Source of the DNA: Thiodiazotropha sp040507225
GTDB taxonomy: Bacteria > Pseudomonadota > Gammaproteobacteria > Chromatiales > Chromatiaceae
Assembly (NCBI GenBank): GCA_040507225.1
Contig: JBEVVG010000003.1
Span: 62,001 to 126,000, forward strand
DNA length: 64,000 nt
Direction: 5' to 3'
Positions within the stretch are counted from its first letter, which is position 1; every line of letters begins with the position of its first letter. The position numbers were made by a program, and so were the translations under genes. Of the stretch, positions 26,518 through 35,116 are shown piece after piece. A model generated the notes under the pieces. It did no database searches and was not told the DNA's origin. It saw nothing but the letters and a program-made list of their open reading frames with translations.

Positions 26518-28226
26518 CAGGAGGGCTGCTCCGGTTGATCCTGGGATTTCGACTCGGCGGCCTTGCGGCGCTTGTTGACCGCGTCGATCTGTCGTTGCTG
26601 GCTGGGTGTCAGGTTTTGCGTGTTTTTCGGCGCCTGGGCCTGCTGCGCCTTTTTCTCCGCGGCCCGTTTCATGGCGGCTTCGATGGCGGCCTGCTTGGCG
26701 TCTTTGTCAGAGCTGGCGCCGCCGGCAGCGGCCGGCCCCGGCTTCTTCCGGGCAGCGGGCTTTTTATCCAGGGCCTCCTTCTTCTGCCTCAGCCGGGCCT
26801 TGCGCTCCGCTTCCAGGCGTTCGAGCCGGGCAACCCGGAATTCATGGCGGCGTTTGGCCCGTTCGGACTCCCGGCGTTCCTGCTCCGCGGCCCAGCTTTC
26901 GGTCTTGGCGTAGCGGAAGTACTGCACCAGCGGGATATGCGATGGGCAGACATGGGAACAGCAGCCGCATTCGATACAGTCGAACAGGTTGTAGTCCTGG
27001 GCCTTCTCCAGGTCCTTGGCGCGGCTGTACCAGTACATCTGCTGGGGCAGCAGGCGGGCCGGACAGACATCGGCGCAGCGTCCGCAACGGATGCAGGCGC
27101 GAGCCGGCTCCGGCTCCGGCATCTCCGTTTCGCTGGGACACAACAGGCAGTTGGCGCCCTTGGTGATCGGTACCTCATCGGTGGTCAGGTCGAAGCCCAT
27201 CATCGGGCCGCCCATGATCAATTGCCTGGGCTGATCGCGATAACCACCGGCCTGTTCGATCAGGTCATGCGCGAGGATGCCGATGGGCACCTGGTAGTTG
27301 CCCGGTTCCCGCATGCCTTCCCCGGTCAGGGTCACCAGCCGGGAGATCAGCGGGCGGCCTTCCAGCACTGCGTCGGAGATCGCCGCCGCAGTGGCCACGT
27401 TGTGACAGATCACCCCAATCTGAGCGGGCAGTCCCGAAGTGGGTACCTCGCGTCCGGTGAGGATGTGGATCAACTGCTTCTCGCCACCACTGGGATACAG
27501 GGTGGGAATGCGCACCACCTCGATGTTCTCCTCGTCGCGCAGGGCCTGAAACATGGCATGGATCGCCTCGGGCTTGTTGTCCTCGATGGCGATCAGGCAC
27601 TCCTCGCTCTGCAGCATGTGCTGCAGGATGCGTACGCCGTTCATCACCTTGTCGGTGAAATCCCGCATCAGGCGATCGTCGCAGGTGATATAGGGTTCGC
27701 ATTCAGCCCCGTTGATGATCAGGGTCTTGATGGGTTTTCCCGGGTTGAGTTTCACTGCGGACGGAAAGGTGGCGCCACCCATGCCAACGATACCCGCCTC
27801 GCGGATGCGCCGGCGCAGGCTGTCGGGATCGACGGCTGTGAAATCAGTGATCGGCTCGGGAAGTGCCGCCCATTCGTCCTGGCCATCGGGCTCGATCACG
27901 ATGCACAGATCGGAGAGCCCCGAAGGATGAGGGATGGCGTGTTCACCGATCTCCACCACCTGGCCCGAAGTGGGGGCGTGCAGGGGCGCGGTTACCGGCG
28001 CCGGGGAGTCGGCGATCAACTGACCCTTGAGCACCCGCTCGCCGACTTTGACCAGGGCCTGGGCCGGTGCGCCGATGTGCTGCTGCAACGGCAGTACCAG
28101 GCGCTTCGGCAGAGAGAGGCTCTGCAAAGGTTTGTGCAGCGACAGCTCCTTGTGGTCCGGCACATGCAGGCCGCCATGAAAGCGCCACAGTTCCCGGGTT
28201 TTACCTTTTTTGGATTCTACGTACAT
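26517..28226 (-). CDS. rsxC: Electron transport complex subunit RsxC/RnfC
   Basis: Soluble subunit that docks NADH and carries FMN and two [4Fe-4S] clusters. It has 569 residues. The N-terminal half has LHAPTSGQVVEIGEH, the nucleotide-binding GIVGMGGATFPSAVK and NGAECEPYIT. The clusters are bound by CIRCGRCADVCP and CIECGCCSHVCP between about residues 370 and 425. The C-terminal ~140 residues are a charged Lys/Ala/Glu-rich tail, as in E. coli RsxC but shorter. Its ATG overlaps the rsxB stop by one base. Confidence 0.94.
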   Translation of the reverse strand: MYVESKKGKTRELWRFHGGLHVPDHKELSLHKPLQSLSLPKRLVLPLQQHIGAPAQALVKVGERVLKGQLIADSPAPVTAPLHAPTSGQVVEIGEHAIPHPSGLSDLCIVIEPDGQDEWAALPEPITDFTAVDPDSLRRRIREAGIVGMGGATFPSAVKLNPGKPIKTLIINGAECEPYITCDDRLMRDFTDKVMNGVRILQHMLQSEECLIAIEDNKPEAIHAMFQALRDEENIEVVRIPTLYPSGGEKQLIHILTGREVPTSGLPAQIGVICHNVATAAAISDAVLEGRPLISRLVTLTGEGMREPGNYQVPIGILAHDLIEQAGGYRDQPRQLIMGGPMMGFDLTTDEVPITKGANCLLCPSETEMPEPEPARACIRCGRCADVCPARLLPQQMYWYSRAKDLEKAQDYNLFDCIECGCCSHVCPSHIPLVQYFRYAKTESWAAEQERRESERAKRRHEFRVARLERLEAERKARLRQKKEALDKKPAARKKPGPAAAGGASSDKDAKQAAIEAAMKRAAEKKAQQAQAPKNTQNLTPSQQRQIDAVNKRRKAAESKSQDQPEQPS

Positions 28227-28789
28227 CAGTGCGCCCCGCTCGCAATCTCTTCCGTGCCGCTCTGGGGGAAGGGCCAGCGCCAGTTGCTGGCGTGCTGCTT
28301 GATCGGCTGCATCTCAATACAGTTGACCGGGCAGGGGGGCAGACAACGTTCACAACCGGTGCATTCGCTGGTGATCACCACATGCATCTGCTTGGCGGCT
28401 CCGATAATAGCGTCAACGGGGCAGGCCTGCAGGCACAGGGTGCAGCCGATACACTCCTGTTCGCGAATCAGGGCGATGGACTTGGGTTTTTCCTGCGCCC
28501 CCTCCGCATCCACCGGAACCGGGTCGCGGCCGAGCAGATCGGCGAGGGCGATCATGGTTGATTCCCCCCCCGGTGGGCACAGGTTGATTTCGGCTTCGCC
28601 GCCGGCGATCGCTTCGGCGTAGGGACGACAGCCGGCGAAGCCGCACTGGCCGCACTGGGTCTGGGGGAGGATCTTCTCGATCTGGTCGGTGATCGGGTCC
28701 CCCTCGACATGGAAACGGATGTTGGCATAGCCGAGCAGCAGACCGAACAGGGCGGCAAGCAGGGTGATGGTGAGTATCGCGATCAGCAT
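28226..28789 (-). CDS. rsxB: Electron transport complex subunit RsxB/RnfB
   Basis: Polyferredoxin subunit of Rnf. It has 187 residues from the ATG at 28789. An N-terminal membrane helix (MLIAILTITLLAALFGLLLG) is followed by the four-cysteine cluster in CGQCGFAGCRPYAEA with a later Cys, then two ferredoxin clusters, CIGCTLCLQACP and CTGCERCLPPCP. A longer frame to 28822 runs into rsxA. It follows rsxA after 10 bases. Confidence 0.94.
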   Translation of the reverse strand: MLIAILTITLLAALFGLLLGYANIRFHVEGDPITDQIEKILPQTQCGQCGFAGCRPYAEAIAGGEAEINLCPPGGESTMIALADLLGRDPVPVDAEGAQEKPKSIALIREQECIGCTLCLQACPVDAIIGAAKQMHVVITSECTGCERCLPPCPVNCIEMQPIKQHASNWRWPFPQSGTEEIASGAH

Positions 28790-28799
28790 GCCCGCACCT

Positions 28800-29381
28800 T
28801 CATACCGAGACCAGGCCGGCAAAACCCATGAATGCCAGGGACATCAGGCCGGCGGTGATCAAGGCGATGGCGTTGCCCTGCAGGGGTTCGGGGACATCGG
28901 CGACCGCGACCCGTTCACGGATCCCGGCGAACAGCACCAGCACCAGGGAGAACCCGGCCGCGGCGCCGAAACCGTACAGGGCGGATTCGATGAAGCCGTG
29001 CTGCTCCTGGGTGTTCAGCAGCGCCACACCCAGCACCGCGCAGTTGGTGGTGATCAGGGGCAGGAAGATACCCAGCACCTGGTAGAGCATGGGACTGGTT
29101 TTGTGCATCACCATTTCGGTGAACTGGACCACGACCGCGATCACCAGGATGAAGGCGATGGTGCGCAGGTATTCCAGTGCCAGGGGTACCAGCACGTACT
29201 CGTTGATCAGGTAGGAACAGATCGCCGAGAGGGTCAGGACGAAGGTGGTCGCGAGGCCCATCCCGGTGGCGGTTTCCAGCTTCCGCGAGACGCCCATGAA
29301 CGGGCACAGGCCAAGAAACTTGACCAGTACGAAATTGTTGACCAACACGGTGCTGATCAGAATGAGGGCGTACTCTTGCAT
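28800..29381 (-). CDS. rsxA: Electron transport complex subunit RsxA/RnfA
   Basis: First gene of the rsx operon. It has 193 residues from the ATG at 29381 and six membrane helices. LGLCPFMGVSRK and LPLITTNCAVLGVALLN hold the two conserved cysteines of the intramembrane Fe-S centre formed with RsxE. A longer frame to 29399 lacks support. The operon (A-B-C-D-G-E) has one-base or few-base overlaps at nearly every junction, implying strict co-translation. Confidence 0.94.
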   Translation of the reverse strand: MQEYALILISTVLVNNFVLVKFLGLCPFMGVSRKLETATGMGLATTFVLTLSAICSYLINEYVLVPLALEYLRTIAFILVIAVVVQFTEMVMHKTSPMLYQVLGIFLPLITTNCAVLGVALLNTQEQHGFIESALYGFGAAAGFSLVLVLFAGIRERVAVADVPEPLQGNAIALITAGLMSLAFMGFAGLVSV

Positions 29382-29410
29382 GGATCGACCGAAATACAAT
29401 CAGTGGGCTG

Positions 29411-29431
29411 GGGCCTGCTGTTAACAGGCCC
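29411..29431. repeat. 7-bp GC hairpin upstream of rsxA
   Basis: GGGCCTG (29411-29417) and CAGGCCC (29425-29431) are exact reverse complements around CTGTTAA. It sits 30 bases upstream of the rsxA start, in its 5' leader or promoter. Confidence 0.45.
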
Positions 29432-29499
29432 TAGGATAAGCGGCCATTTGCGCGGATACAACTCGGAGTAAGAGGTGTTTTCGCCGCTGGGGTTGAATA

Positions 29500-29536
29500 T
29501 GCGGCTTTTTCGGTAAAACCGCATTGATAAGCCGCA
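29500..29536 (+). repeat. Alternative stem structures upstream of metY
   Basis: TGCGGCTT (29500-29507) pairs exactly with AAGCCGCA (29529-29536). The same left arm can instead pair as GCGG(C)TTTT with AAAACCGC (29515-29522). The two stems exclude each other. The element lies between divergent rsxA and metY, upstream of the proposed metY promoter. Confidence 0.45.
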
Positions 29537-29627
29537 AACGGTGGGAAATCCCGATCAATCAGGGAATCCGGGCGGGTCAATACAGGACCGCGGGTCCCGG
29601 GGTGGCAGAGATTGCCCATCCAGTCTC

Positions 29628-29656
29628 TTGATGCCCTGTTAAATGGCGTTTATGGT
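29628..29656 (+). promoter_or_regulatory. Candidate sigma-70 promoter of metY
   Basis: TTGATG (29628-29633) and TATGGT (29651-29656) are separated by 17 bases, 40 bases ahead of the metY ATG. GAGG at 29687-29690 serves as ribosome binding site. Predicted from sequence only. Confidence 0.45.
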
Positions 29657-29695
29657 AGCCCCACATAACAAACACAACGACGATGCGAGGAAAAC

Positions 29696-30973
29696 ATGAA
29701 ACTGGAATCCCTGGCCCTGCACGCGGGCTATCAATCCGAACCCACCACCAAATCCGCGGCGGTCCCGATCTATCAGACCACCTCCTATACCTTTGATGAT
29801 ACCCAGCATGGCGCCGATCTGTTCGATCTGAAGGTCCCGGGCAATATCTACACCCGCATCATGAATCCCACCACCGCGGTGCTGGAGCAGCGCCTGGCGG
29901 AGATGGAGGGGGGTATTGGCGCCCTCGCGGTGGCCTCCGGCATGTCGGCGATTACCTATGCGATCCAATGCATTGCCATGAGCGGCGACAACATCGTCAG
30001 TACCAGCCAGCTGTACGGCGGGACCTATAACCTGTTCGCCCATACCTTTCCCCGTCAGGGCATCGATGTGCGCATGGCCTCATTCGATGACTACGAGAAG
30101 CTCGAAAGCCTGATCGACGCCAAGACCCGGGCAGTGTTTTGCGAATCCATCGGCAACCCGGCCGGCAATGTGGTGGATCTGGAAAAACTGGCGGAGATCG
30201 CCCATCGTCACGGGGTACCGCTGATCGTCGACAATACCGTCGCTACCCCATACCTGTGCCGCGCCTTCGAGCATGGTGCGGATATCATCGTCCACTCGCT
30301 GACCAAGTACATTGGCGGTCACGGCACGACCATCGGCGGCATCATCATCGACTCGGGAAAATTCGACTGGGTGGCGAACAAGGAACGCTTTCCGATGCTC
30401 AACGAACCCGATCCCTCCTACCATGGGGTGGTCTATACCGAAGCCCTTGGTGCGGCGGCCTATATCGCCCGCTGCCGGGTGGTGCCGCTGCGCAACACCG
30501 GTTCCGCCCTGTCGCCCCACAGCGCGTTTCTGCTCATGCAGGGACTGGAGACCCTGGGACTGCGCATGGAGCGGCATTGTGAAAACAGCCTCAGGGTGGC
30601 CGAGTACCTCAAGTCGCATCCCCAGGTGAAATGGGTCAACTATGCGGGACTGCCGGAAAGTCCTCACTTCGAACGTTGCCAGAAGATCACCAAAGGCCAG
30701 GCATCCGGGATTCTCAGTTTCGGTATCGAAGGCGGTGCGGAGGCTGGAGCCCGTTTCATCGATGCCCTGCAGATGATCCTGCGGCTGGTGAATATCGGTG
30801 ATGCCAAATCCCTGGCCTGTCATCCCGCCACCACCACCCACCGTCAGCTGAACGAGCAGGAACTGGCGACTGCCGGAGTGAGCGCTGATATGGTGAGACT
30901 GTCGATCGGTATCGAACATGTGGACGACATCATTGCGGATATTGCCCAGGCGTTGGATGCGGCGAAGGGATAG
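29696..30973 (+). CDS. metY: O-acetylhomoserine sulfhydrylase (MetY type)
   Basis: PLP enzyme of the Cys/Met metabolism family, making homocysteine from O-acetylhomoserine and sulfide. It has 425 residues. The PLP lysine is Lys204 in HSLTKYIGGHGTT. YTRIMNPTT, ASGMSAI and the C-terminal SLACHPATTTHRQL are typical of the long MetY branch, which carries an insertion relative to MetB and MetZ. Direct sulfide use suits a sulfide-rich habitat, but that is inference. It stands alone, divergent from rsxA. Confidence 0.9.
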   Translation: MKLESLALHAGYQSEPTTKSAAVPIYQTTSYTFDDTQHGADLFDLKVPGNIYTRIMNPTTAVLEQRLAEMEGGIGALAVASGMSAITYAIQCIAMSGDNIVSTSQLYGGTYNLFAHTFPRQGIDVRMASFDDYEKLESLIDAKTRAVFCESIGNPAGNVVDLEKLAEIAHRHGVPLIVDNTVATPYLCRAFEHGADIIVHSLTKYIGGHGTTIGGIIIDSGKFDWVANKERFPMLNEPDPSYHGVVYTEALGAAAYIARCRVVPLRNTGSALSPHSAFLLMQGLETLGLRMERHCENSLRVAEYLKSHPQVKWVNYAGLPESPHFERCQKITKGQASGILSFGIEGGAEAGARFIDALQMILRLVNIGDAKSLACHPATTTHRQLNEQELATAGVSADMVRLSIGIEHVDDIIADIAQALDAAKG

Positions 30974-30987
30974 TCGCTCATCTACGA

Positions 30988-31020
30988 CTCCCATCACCCG
31001 CGCTGTGCGGGAGGTGGGAG
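30988..31020. terminator. Imperfect 14-bp hairpin after metY
   Basis: CTCCCATCACCCGC (30988-31001) and GCGGGAGGTGGGAG (31007-31020) pair with two mismatches around GCTGT. It lies 15 bases past the metY stop and before the convergent HD-domain gene. There is no clear T-run. Confidence 0.5.
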
Positions 31021-31146
31021 AAGAGCAACTCGCAACAGTCCCGGGCTGCCGCGCGAAAAGATGCTAGGAAAAAAACTTCAGCGATCCAGGCCGCTTTGCG
31101 CTGCCTGGCGAATAGCCTCGAACGGTCGGATGAGACTTTTCATCAG

Positions 31147-31683
31147 TCACCATCTCATCATCGGCAAGGGATTGGCCGGGTGTGATTTCAACCTCGACCA
31201 GGCCAACGCCTTGAGACGCTTGTGGAAGCCCTGGTTGGGAAAGCTTCGTTTGACCTCCGTGATATATTCCCTGGGAATGCCGAATTTCACCCAGCCGAGT
31301 GAGAAGTCGACCAGGTCGGCTTGACGAAAGCGTTCCACCAGCGGCAGATGCGCTGCTCTGAACGGCGTGATCTTGTGATGCATGTCGATCATCAGGCGGA
31401 TCTCTTCCCTCCAGGCTTCCAATCCCTCATGCCTGAGATATGCATGCGCGGCTGTGACCGAGGGGTCCAGGTAGTCCAGGGTGCCTGCGGTCCAGATTCC
31501 GATGTCATGGAAGGCCCCGGCGATGATCAGTTTTTGTCTTGAGGTTTCGTCAGTATCCCCGAGGTAAAAACAGAAGTGGAGCATGCGGTAGACATGATTC
31601 CGGTAAGCGGCATAGTCGGCCCCGATGGTCTGTTTCCAGGGTTTCAGGAGGCTTTCCAGGGATTCGATGTTCTGTTCAATCAT
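31147..31683 (-). CDS. HD-domain hydrolase-like protein
   Basis: 178 residues from the ATG at 31683. Metal-binding residues of the HD superfamily are visible: an early His in YRNHVYRMLHFC, the HD pair in GAFHDIGIW, His in MIDMHHKI, and Asp in RQADLVDFS. HD proteins are phosphohydrolases of nucleotides or other phosphate compounds; the substrate here is unknown. A longer frame to 31734 adds 17 residues without a better ribosome binding site. It is divergent from the AraC-family gene, which may regulate it. Confidence 0.75.
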   Translation of the reverse strand: MIEQNIESLESLLKPWKQTIGADYAAYRNHVYRMLHFCFYLGDTDETSRQKLIIAGAFHDIGIWTAGTLDYLDPSVTAAHAYLRHEGLEAWREEIRLMIDMHHKITPFRAAHLPLVERFRQADLVDFSLGWVKFGIPREYITEVKRSFPNQGFHKRLKALAWSRLKSHPANPLPMMRW

Positions 31684-31769
31684 GGGTCTGGTCCGAAGGC
31701 GTTGTGACGGCTGGGTCGCGGCTACCAGTCTCATTAGGAAGGGGATTGGATGGGAGACTATTGTCTTTT

Positions 31770-31796
31770 ACGACAAAATTATGGCAAAAAACGACA
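31770..31796. promoter_or_regulatory. Two ACGACA direct repeats 21 bp apart
   Basis: ACGACA occurs at 31770-31775 and again at 31791-31796, in the 114-bp gap between the divergent HD gene and AraC-family gene. A 21-bp period equals two helical turns, the usual spacing of AraC-type half sites. The second repeat ends one base before the proposed start codon. Confidence 0.35.
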
Positions 31797-31797
31797 T

Positions 31798-32784
31798 ATG
31801 TCACCCCGCACCACCTCAATTGCCCTGCTCACATCGGCCCGTGCGATGCAGACGGCGGTCCATGGCTTGAGCGAAATGTTCGGACTGGCCAACCGGCTGT
31901 GTCATGAATCGGAGGTCGATCATTGTTTCTCGATCTGCCAATTCGACATTCAGGACATGCCCGAGCCCGGGGATGATGGCCCAGGCTTTGCGGCGGTGCT
32001 GATACCGCCATTGCTGGACGATTCCCCCGAACTCCCCGTGGATCCGCGGCTTCTGTCCTGGCTGCGCAACCAGCATGCCCGGGGTGCCTTGCTATGCTCC
32101 GTATGTGCGGGGGCCTTCATCCTCGCGCAGACAGGCCTGCTCGACCATCGTCCGGTGACCACGCACTGGATGCTGGGTGAACGACTGCAACAGTGCTATC
32201 CCGCAATTGACCTGAAGTCGGAACGGATGCTGATCTGCGACAGCGAGATCATTACAGCGGGCGGATTGATGGCCTGGATCGATCTGGGGCTGGAACTGGT
32301 GGCCCGTTATGCCGGCCCTGGTGTGGTAAGGGAATTGGGACGGCTGCTGGTGATCGATACCGGCGGTCGGGAGCAGCGTTACTATCGACGATTCCTGCCC
32401 AGACTCGATCATGGGGATGCAGCGGTCCTCAAGGCGCAGCAGCTGTTGCATGCGGGCTATGCCGAGCCGGTTCCGGTAACTGTGCTTGCCCGGGCGGTGC
32501 ACCTCACGGAACGGACGTTACTGCGGCGTTTCGTCAAGGCGACGGGGCTTCGACCCCACGAGTATCTGCAGCGCCTGCGGGTCGACAGGGTGTGCGATCG
32601 GTTGGAGGAGACCCGCAACAGCTTCGAATCGATTGCCGCGTCGGTGGGCTACCGGGATGCGAGCGCCTGCCGCAAAACCTTCATCAAGGTGACCGGGCTG
32701 ACACCCGCGGCCTATCGGCGTCGCTTTGCCCCGCCGGACCTCAAAGCCGGTGCTCGATCCGTAGCTTTTCCAGTTGATCCTTGA
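31798..32784 (+). CDS. AraC-family regulator with a DJ-1/PfpI-like sensor domain
   Basis: 328 residues from the ATG at 31798. Residues about 1-190 form a DJ-1/PfpI-like (GATase1-like) domain, with the nucleophile-elbow region LLCSVCAGAFILAQTGLL and the following TTHW of GlxA-type regulators. Residues about 220-320 hold two helix-turn-helix motifs, ending with SIAASVGYRDASACRKTF and the GLTPAAYRRRF signature. The frame opens upstream at 31750, but that part has no homology. Its 3' end overlaps the convergent TIR-like gene by 44 bases. Confidence 0.85.
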   Translation: MSPRTTSIALLTSARAMQTAVHGLSEMFGLANRLCHESEVDHCFSICQFDIQDMPEPGDDGPGFAAVLIPPLLDDSPELPVDPRLLSWLRNQHARGALLCSVCAGAFILAQTGLLDHRPVTTHWMLGERLQQCYPAIDLKSERMLICDSEIITAGGLMAWIDLGLELVARYAGPGVVRELGRLLVIDTGGREQRYYRRFLPRLDHGDAAVLKAQQLLHAGYAEPVPVTVLARAVHLTERTLLRRFVKATGLRPHEYLQRLRVDRVCDRLEETRNSFESIAASVGYRDASACRKTFIKVTGLTPAAYRRRFAPPDLKAGARSVAFPVDP

Positions 32785-33790
32785 ACTGTCGCTTCAGACT
32801 CTCGATCGAATCATATTCGGTGTAAAAATGTTTGTGTTGATCGACAAGCTTTTTTTGAAAATCCCACAGGGACACCAGGTCCTCCCGCAGGCTTGCATCC
32901 GGTGAAATCGTAAATTTTTTGAAAAAGGTATACACCAGCGGTTTGCCAGTGGCTTTGAAGGTTTCGAAGGCGAGGTCGAACTCCTCCTCGGTGTATTTAC
33001 CGGTCTTGGTCATGAACAGACTGACAAAGATGTCACATCTCAGAATCGCCTGGTTGTATTCATCCTGCAGACGTGTGCTCGACATGGCGTCGAGGAAATT
33101 CTCCCAGCGCACGATTTCGAGGTACAGCCCCTGTTTGCGCAGCTGGTCATTCTGCTGGCGAAAATAGAGATCAAACGCATCCCGGTCCTCGCGAAGTTCG
33201 GCGGAGGAGGCGAGGAAGATGCGTACCGTCTTGATGTTCGCCGGAACCCCGGTGTCGGAGGGTTTCGGTTCAACGGGTTTTACCGGTTGACTGTTACCGT
33301 TTGAGCTGATGCCCAATACCTCATCGAGGGTGGTTTGCCCGGATTCCAGGTAACCGAGATAGGACCAGGGGATCAGCTTCGCGTCGATATGAAACTGTTC
33401 CTGCCAGATCTCGAACAGCCGCCCGACGGCCGGGCAGGGGACATCGAGTTCCGGCGAGAGAAAACGCAGGGTTCCCTGTTTGGAGAAACTGTAAGCGAGA
33501 TTGCCCAGGGCGCGGGCCTTTTCGCCATCGCTGAGGATCCATCGCTCGACTTCCAGCAACAGCACCTCTCCCCCGTTATACCGGACCCGGGTGATCTGAC
33601 GTTTGACCGTCATATCGAACAGGTCACCCAATTCATCATCCAGCAGTGAGCCGTCCGCTTTCTGCAGTAGTGTCTCGAGCAAAGTGCGCTTGCTGTGCAC
33701 CCGCATGTCTCGCAGTGCCATATCCGGCCGGATCTCGCGAATCTCCGCGGGGGATGCGCCGAGGGTGAGGGTTTCGATGCTAATCCCCAT
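32741..33790 (-). CDS. Unknown N-terminal domain plus C-terminal TIR/DUF4062-like domain
   Basis: 349 residues from the ATG at 33790, which has GGAG 9 nt upstream. Residues about 1-165 form a domain I do not recognise, with a charged start (ASPAEIREIRPDMALRDMR). A linker rich in Pro, Lys and Ser follows (about 170-190). The C-terminal ~155 residues read KTVRIFLASSAELREDRD, then WENFLDAMSSTRLQDEYN, CDIFVSLFMTKTGKYTEEEF and GKPLVYTFF. This is the alternating strand-helix pattern of the DUF4062/TIR-like (flavodoxin-like) fold that occurs in bacterial conflict and NLR-like proteins. It overlaps the upstream membrane-protein gene by 11 bases. Function unknown; a role in defence is inference. Confidence 0.6.
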   Translation of the reverse strand: MGISIETLTLGASPAEIREIRPDMALRDMRVHSKRTLLETLLQKADGSLLDDELGDLFDMTVKRQITRVRYNGGEVLLLEVERWILSDGEKARALGNLAYSFSKQGTLRFLSPELDVPCPAVGRLFEIWQEQFHIDAKLIPWSYLGYLESGQTTLDEVLGISSNGNSQPVKPVEPKPSDTGVPANIKTVRIFLASSAELREDRDAFDLYFRQQNDQLRKQGLYLEIVRWENFLDAMSSTRLQDEYNQAILRCDIFVSLFMTKTGKYTEEEFDLAFETFKATGKPLVYTFFKKFTISPDASLREDLVSLWDFQKKLVDQHKHFYTEYDSIESLKRQFKDQLEKLRIEHRL

Positions 33791-34895
33791 GGTTGACATC
33801 TCCATAGGGAATCAATGCATCTGCCAGATTTTTCAGAGCGGCCGGGTCTGCCGCCGCTTGCAGCACCTCTTTGACCTTGCTCTTGGGTAAGTGCACGACC
33901 ACCAGATCCTCCCGCTCAGCGAAAAGCTGCACACTGTCATCAATCGTCTCACTGGTGAGGAACAGCAGCGGATGCATCCTGGTGGGGTCCTCCTCCTCTC
34001 CGGGCAGTCTCCCCTGCAGAACCCGGGCGGCCATCTGCAGACTGGCGGCGGCGGTCCAATCCACTTCCGCCGCGACCACCCCGATCAGCAAACGCTCAGC
34101 TTCCCGGCGTGCCAGATAGTCGACCTCCTCGAGGAACGGGTCGATCTGCGGATCCCCTGTGGGTGACAGGGTCGACAAAGACCAGCCGGTGGCTTCTAGC
34201 AGTTTTCTGGCGGCCTTGAGTCCCTTCGCTCGTAACTGCTCCCGTTCTTCGCCCATGCTGGCGATCGGAAAACTGGTATAGAAGACCAGCGCCCAGGCTG
34301 CCAGCACCCAATACCATTGGTGAAGCCCAAGGATCACCATCACTGCAAGACCGCTGAGACCGGTTACGACGGCGAGCAGGATCCACAGTTTGTAGCGAAA
34401 CCAGAGTGCGTAATAGGGGGAGCGCACCCCCGCCAGTCGCGGATAGAGTCGCTGAGGCAGTTTGGTCGACAGTTCGAGCACCGCCACATAGAGTCCCAAT
34501 GCGAATAACAGCGAGACCCAAAGTCCGATGCTGTGGGCCCAGGAGGGATCGATGTGGAAGTCCATCAATCCCGCCACGTAGACGATGCCTCGCACGATCC
34601 AATAGGCGATGCCATAGTAGACCAGGTTCAAGCTCTGCATCGAAGCGTAGCCGACGAAACCCCAACCTGCGGAGATCCATTCTCCTGGCGTCGGTTCGAA
34701 GGTGGCATGAGTGCGGAACTTGCGCGCACTGATCCACATGGTGGCGATCGAGCCCACGGCCAGCAAGGGCAGTAGCCAGAGTTTATCGATATAGAACAGA
34801 TAGGGGGTGGCGCCGATCATGATCGCCAGGCCCGAGAGGAGGGCGAGCAGCGGCGTATTGGGCCGGATGTCCGTTGTGTGAGTGCCCGGGTTCAT
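33780..34895 (-). CDS. Multi-pass membrane protein with a soluble C-terminal domain
   Basis: 371 residues from the ATG at 34895 (a GTG at 34910 is also possible). About six hydrophobic segments lie in the first 215 residues, for example LLALLSGLAIMIGA, LWLLPLLAVGSIATMW, LWVSLLFALGLYVAVLEL and LWILLAVVTGLSGLAVMV. The last ~150 residues are soluble and alternate strand and helix (RLLIGVVAAEVDWTAAASLQ, PLLFLTSETIDDSVQLFA, DLVVVHLPKSKV). I do not recognise the family. It is the first gene of a two-gene operon with the TIR-like gene, so the products probably act together at the membrane. Confidence 0.6.
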   Translation of the reverse strand: MNPGTHTTDIRPNTPLLALLSGLAIMIGATPYLFYIDKLWLLPLLAVGSIATMWISARKFRTHATFEPTPGEWISAGWGFVGYASMQSLNLVYYGIAYWIVRGIVYVAGLMDFHIDPSWAHSIGLWVSLLFALGLYVAVLELSTKLPQRLYPRLAGVRSPYYALWFRYKLWILLAVVTGLSGLAVMVILGLHQWYWVLAAWALVFYTSFPIASMGEEREQLRAKGLKAARKLLEATGWSLSTLSPTGDPQIDPFLEEVDYLARREAERLLIGVVAAEVDWTAAASLQMAARVLQGRLPGEEEDPTRMHPLLFLTSETIDDSVQLFAEREDLVVVHLPKSKVKEVLQAAADPAALKNLADALIPYGDVNHGD

Positions 34896-35116
34896 ACGTG
34901 GTGGATTCACTGTTTTGCAGTAACGTATGCATGATATATAGCACCTATGCGTCAGACAGTCTCCTGGATGGTATTACCGCACAAATCAGCCGTCAGACCC
35001 CTGTCGTGTCTGTGTCGCGATCCGCTGATATCATGGCACGGTACATTTACGGACACCGTCAATCTATGACGGGACGCTCCCGGGTGCAGTGAATCAGCGA
35101 ACCACTGCCAGGGTGT

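Noticed and set aside
26436..28622. 728-codon open frame on the plus strand opposite rsxC and rsxB
   Set aside because: It lies entirely antisense to well-conserved rsxB, rsxC and the start of rsxD, has no recognisable domain, and arises from the GC-rich codon pattern of the real genes.
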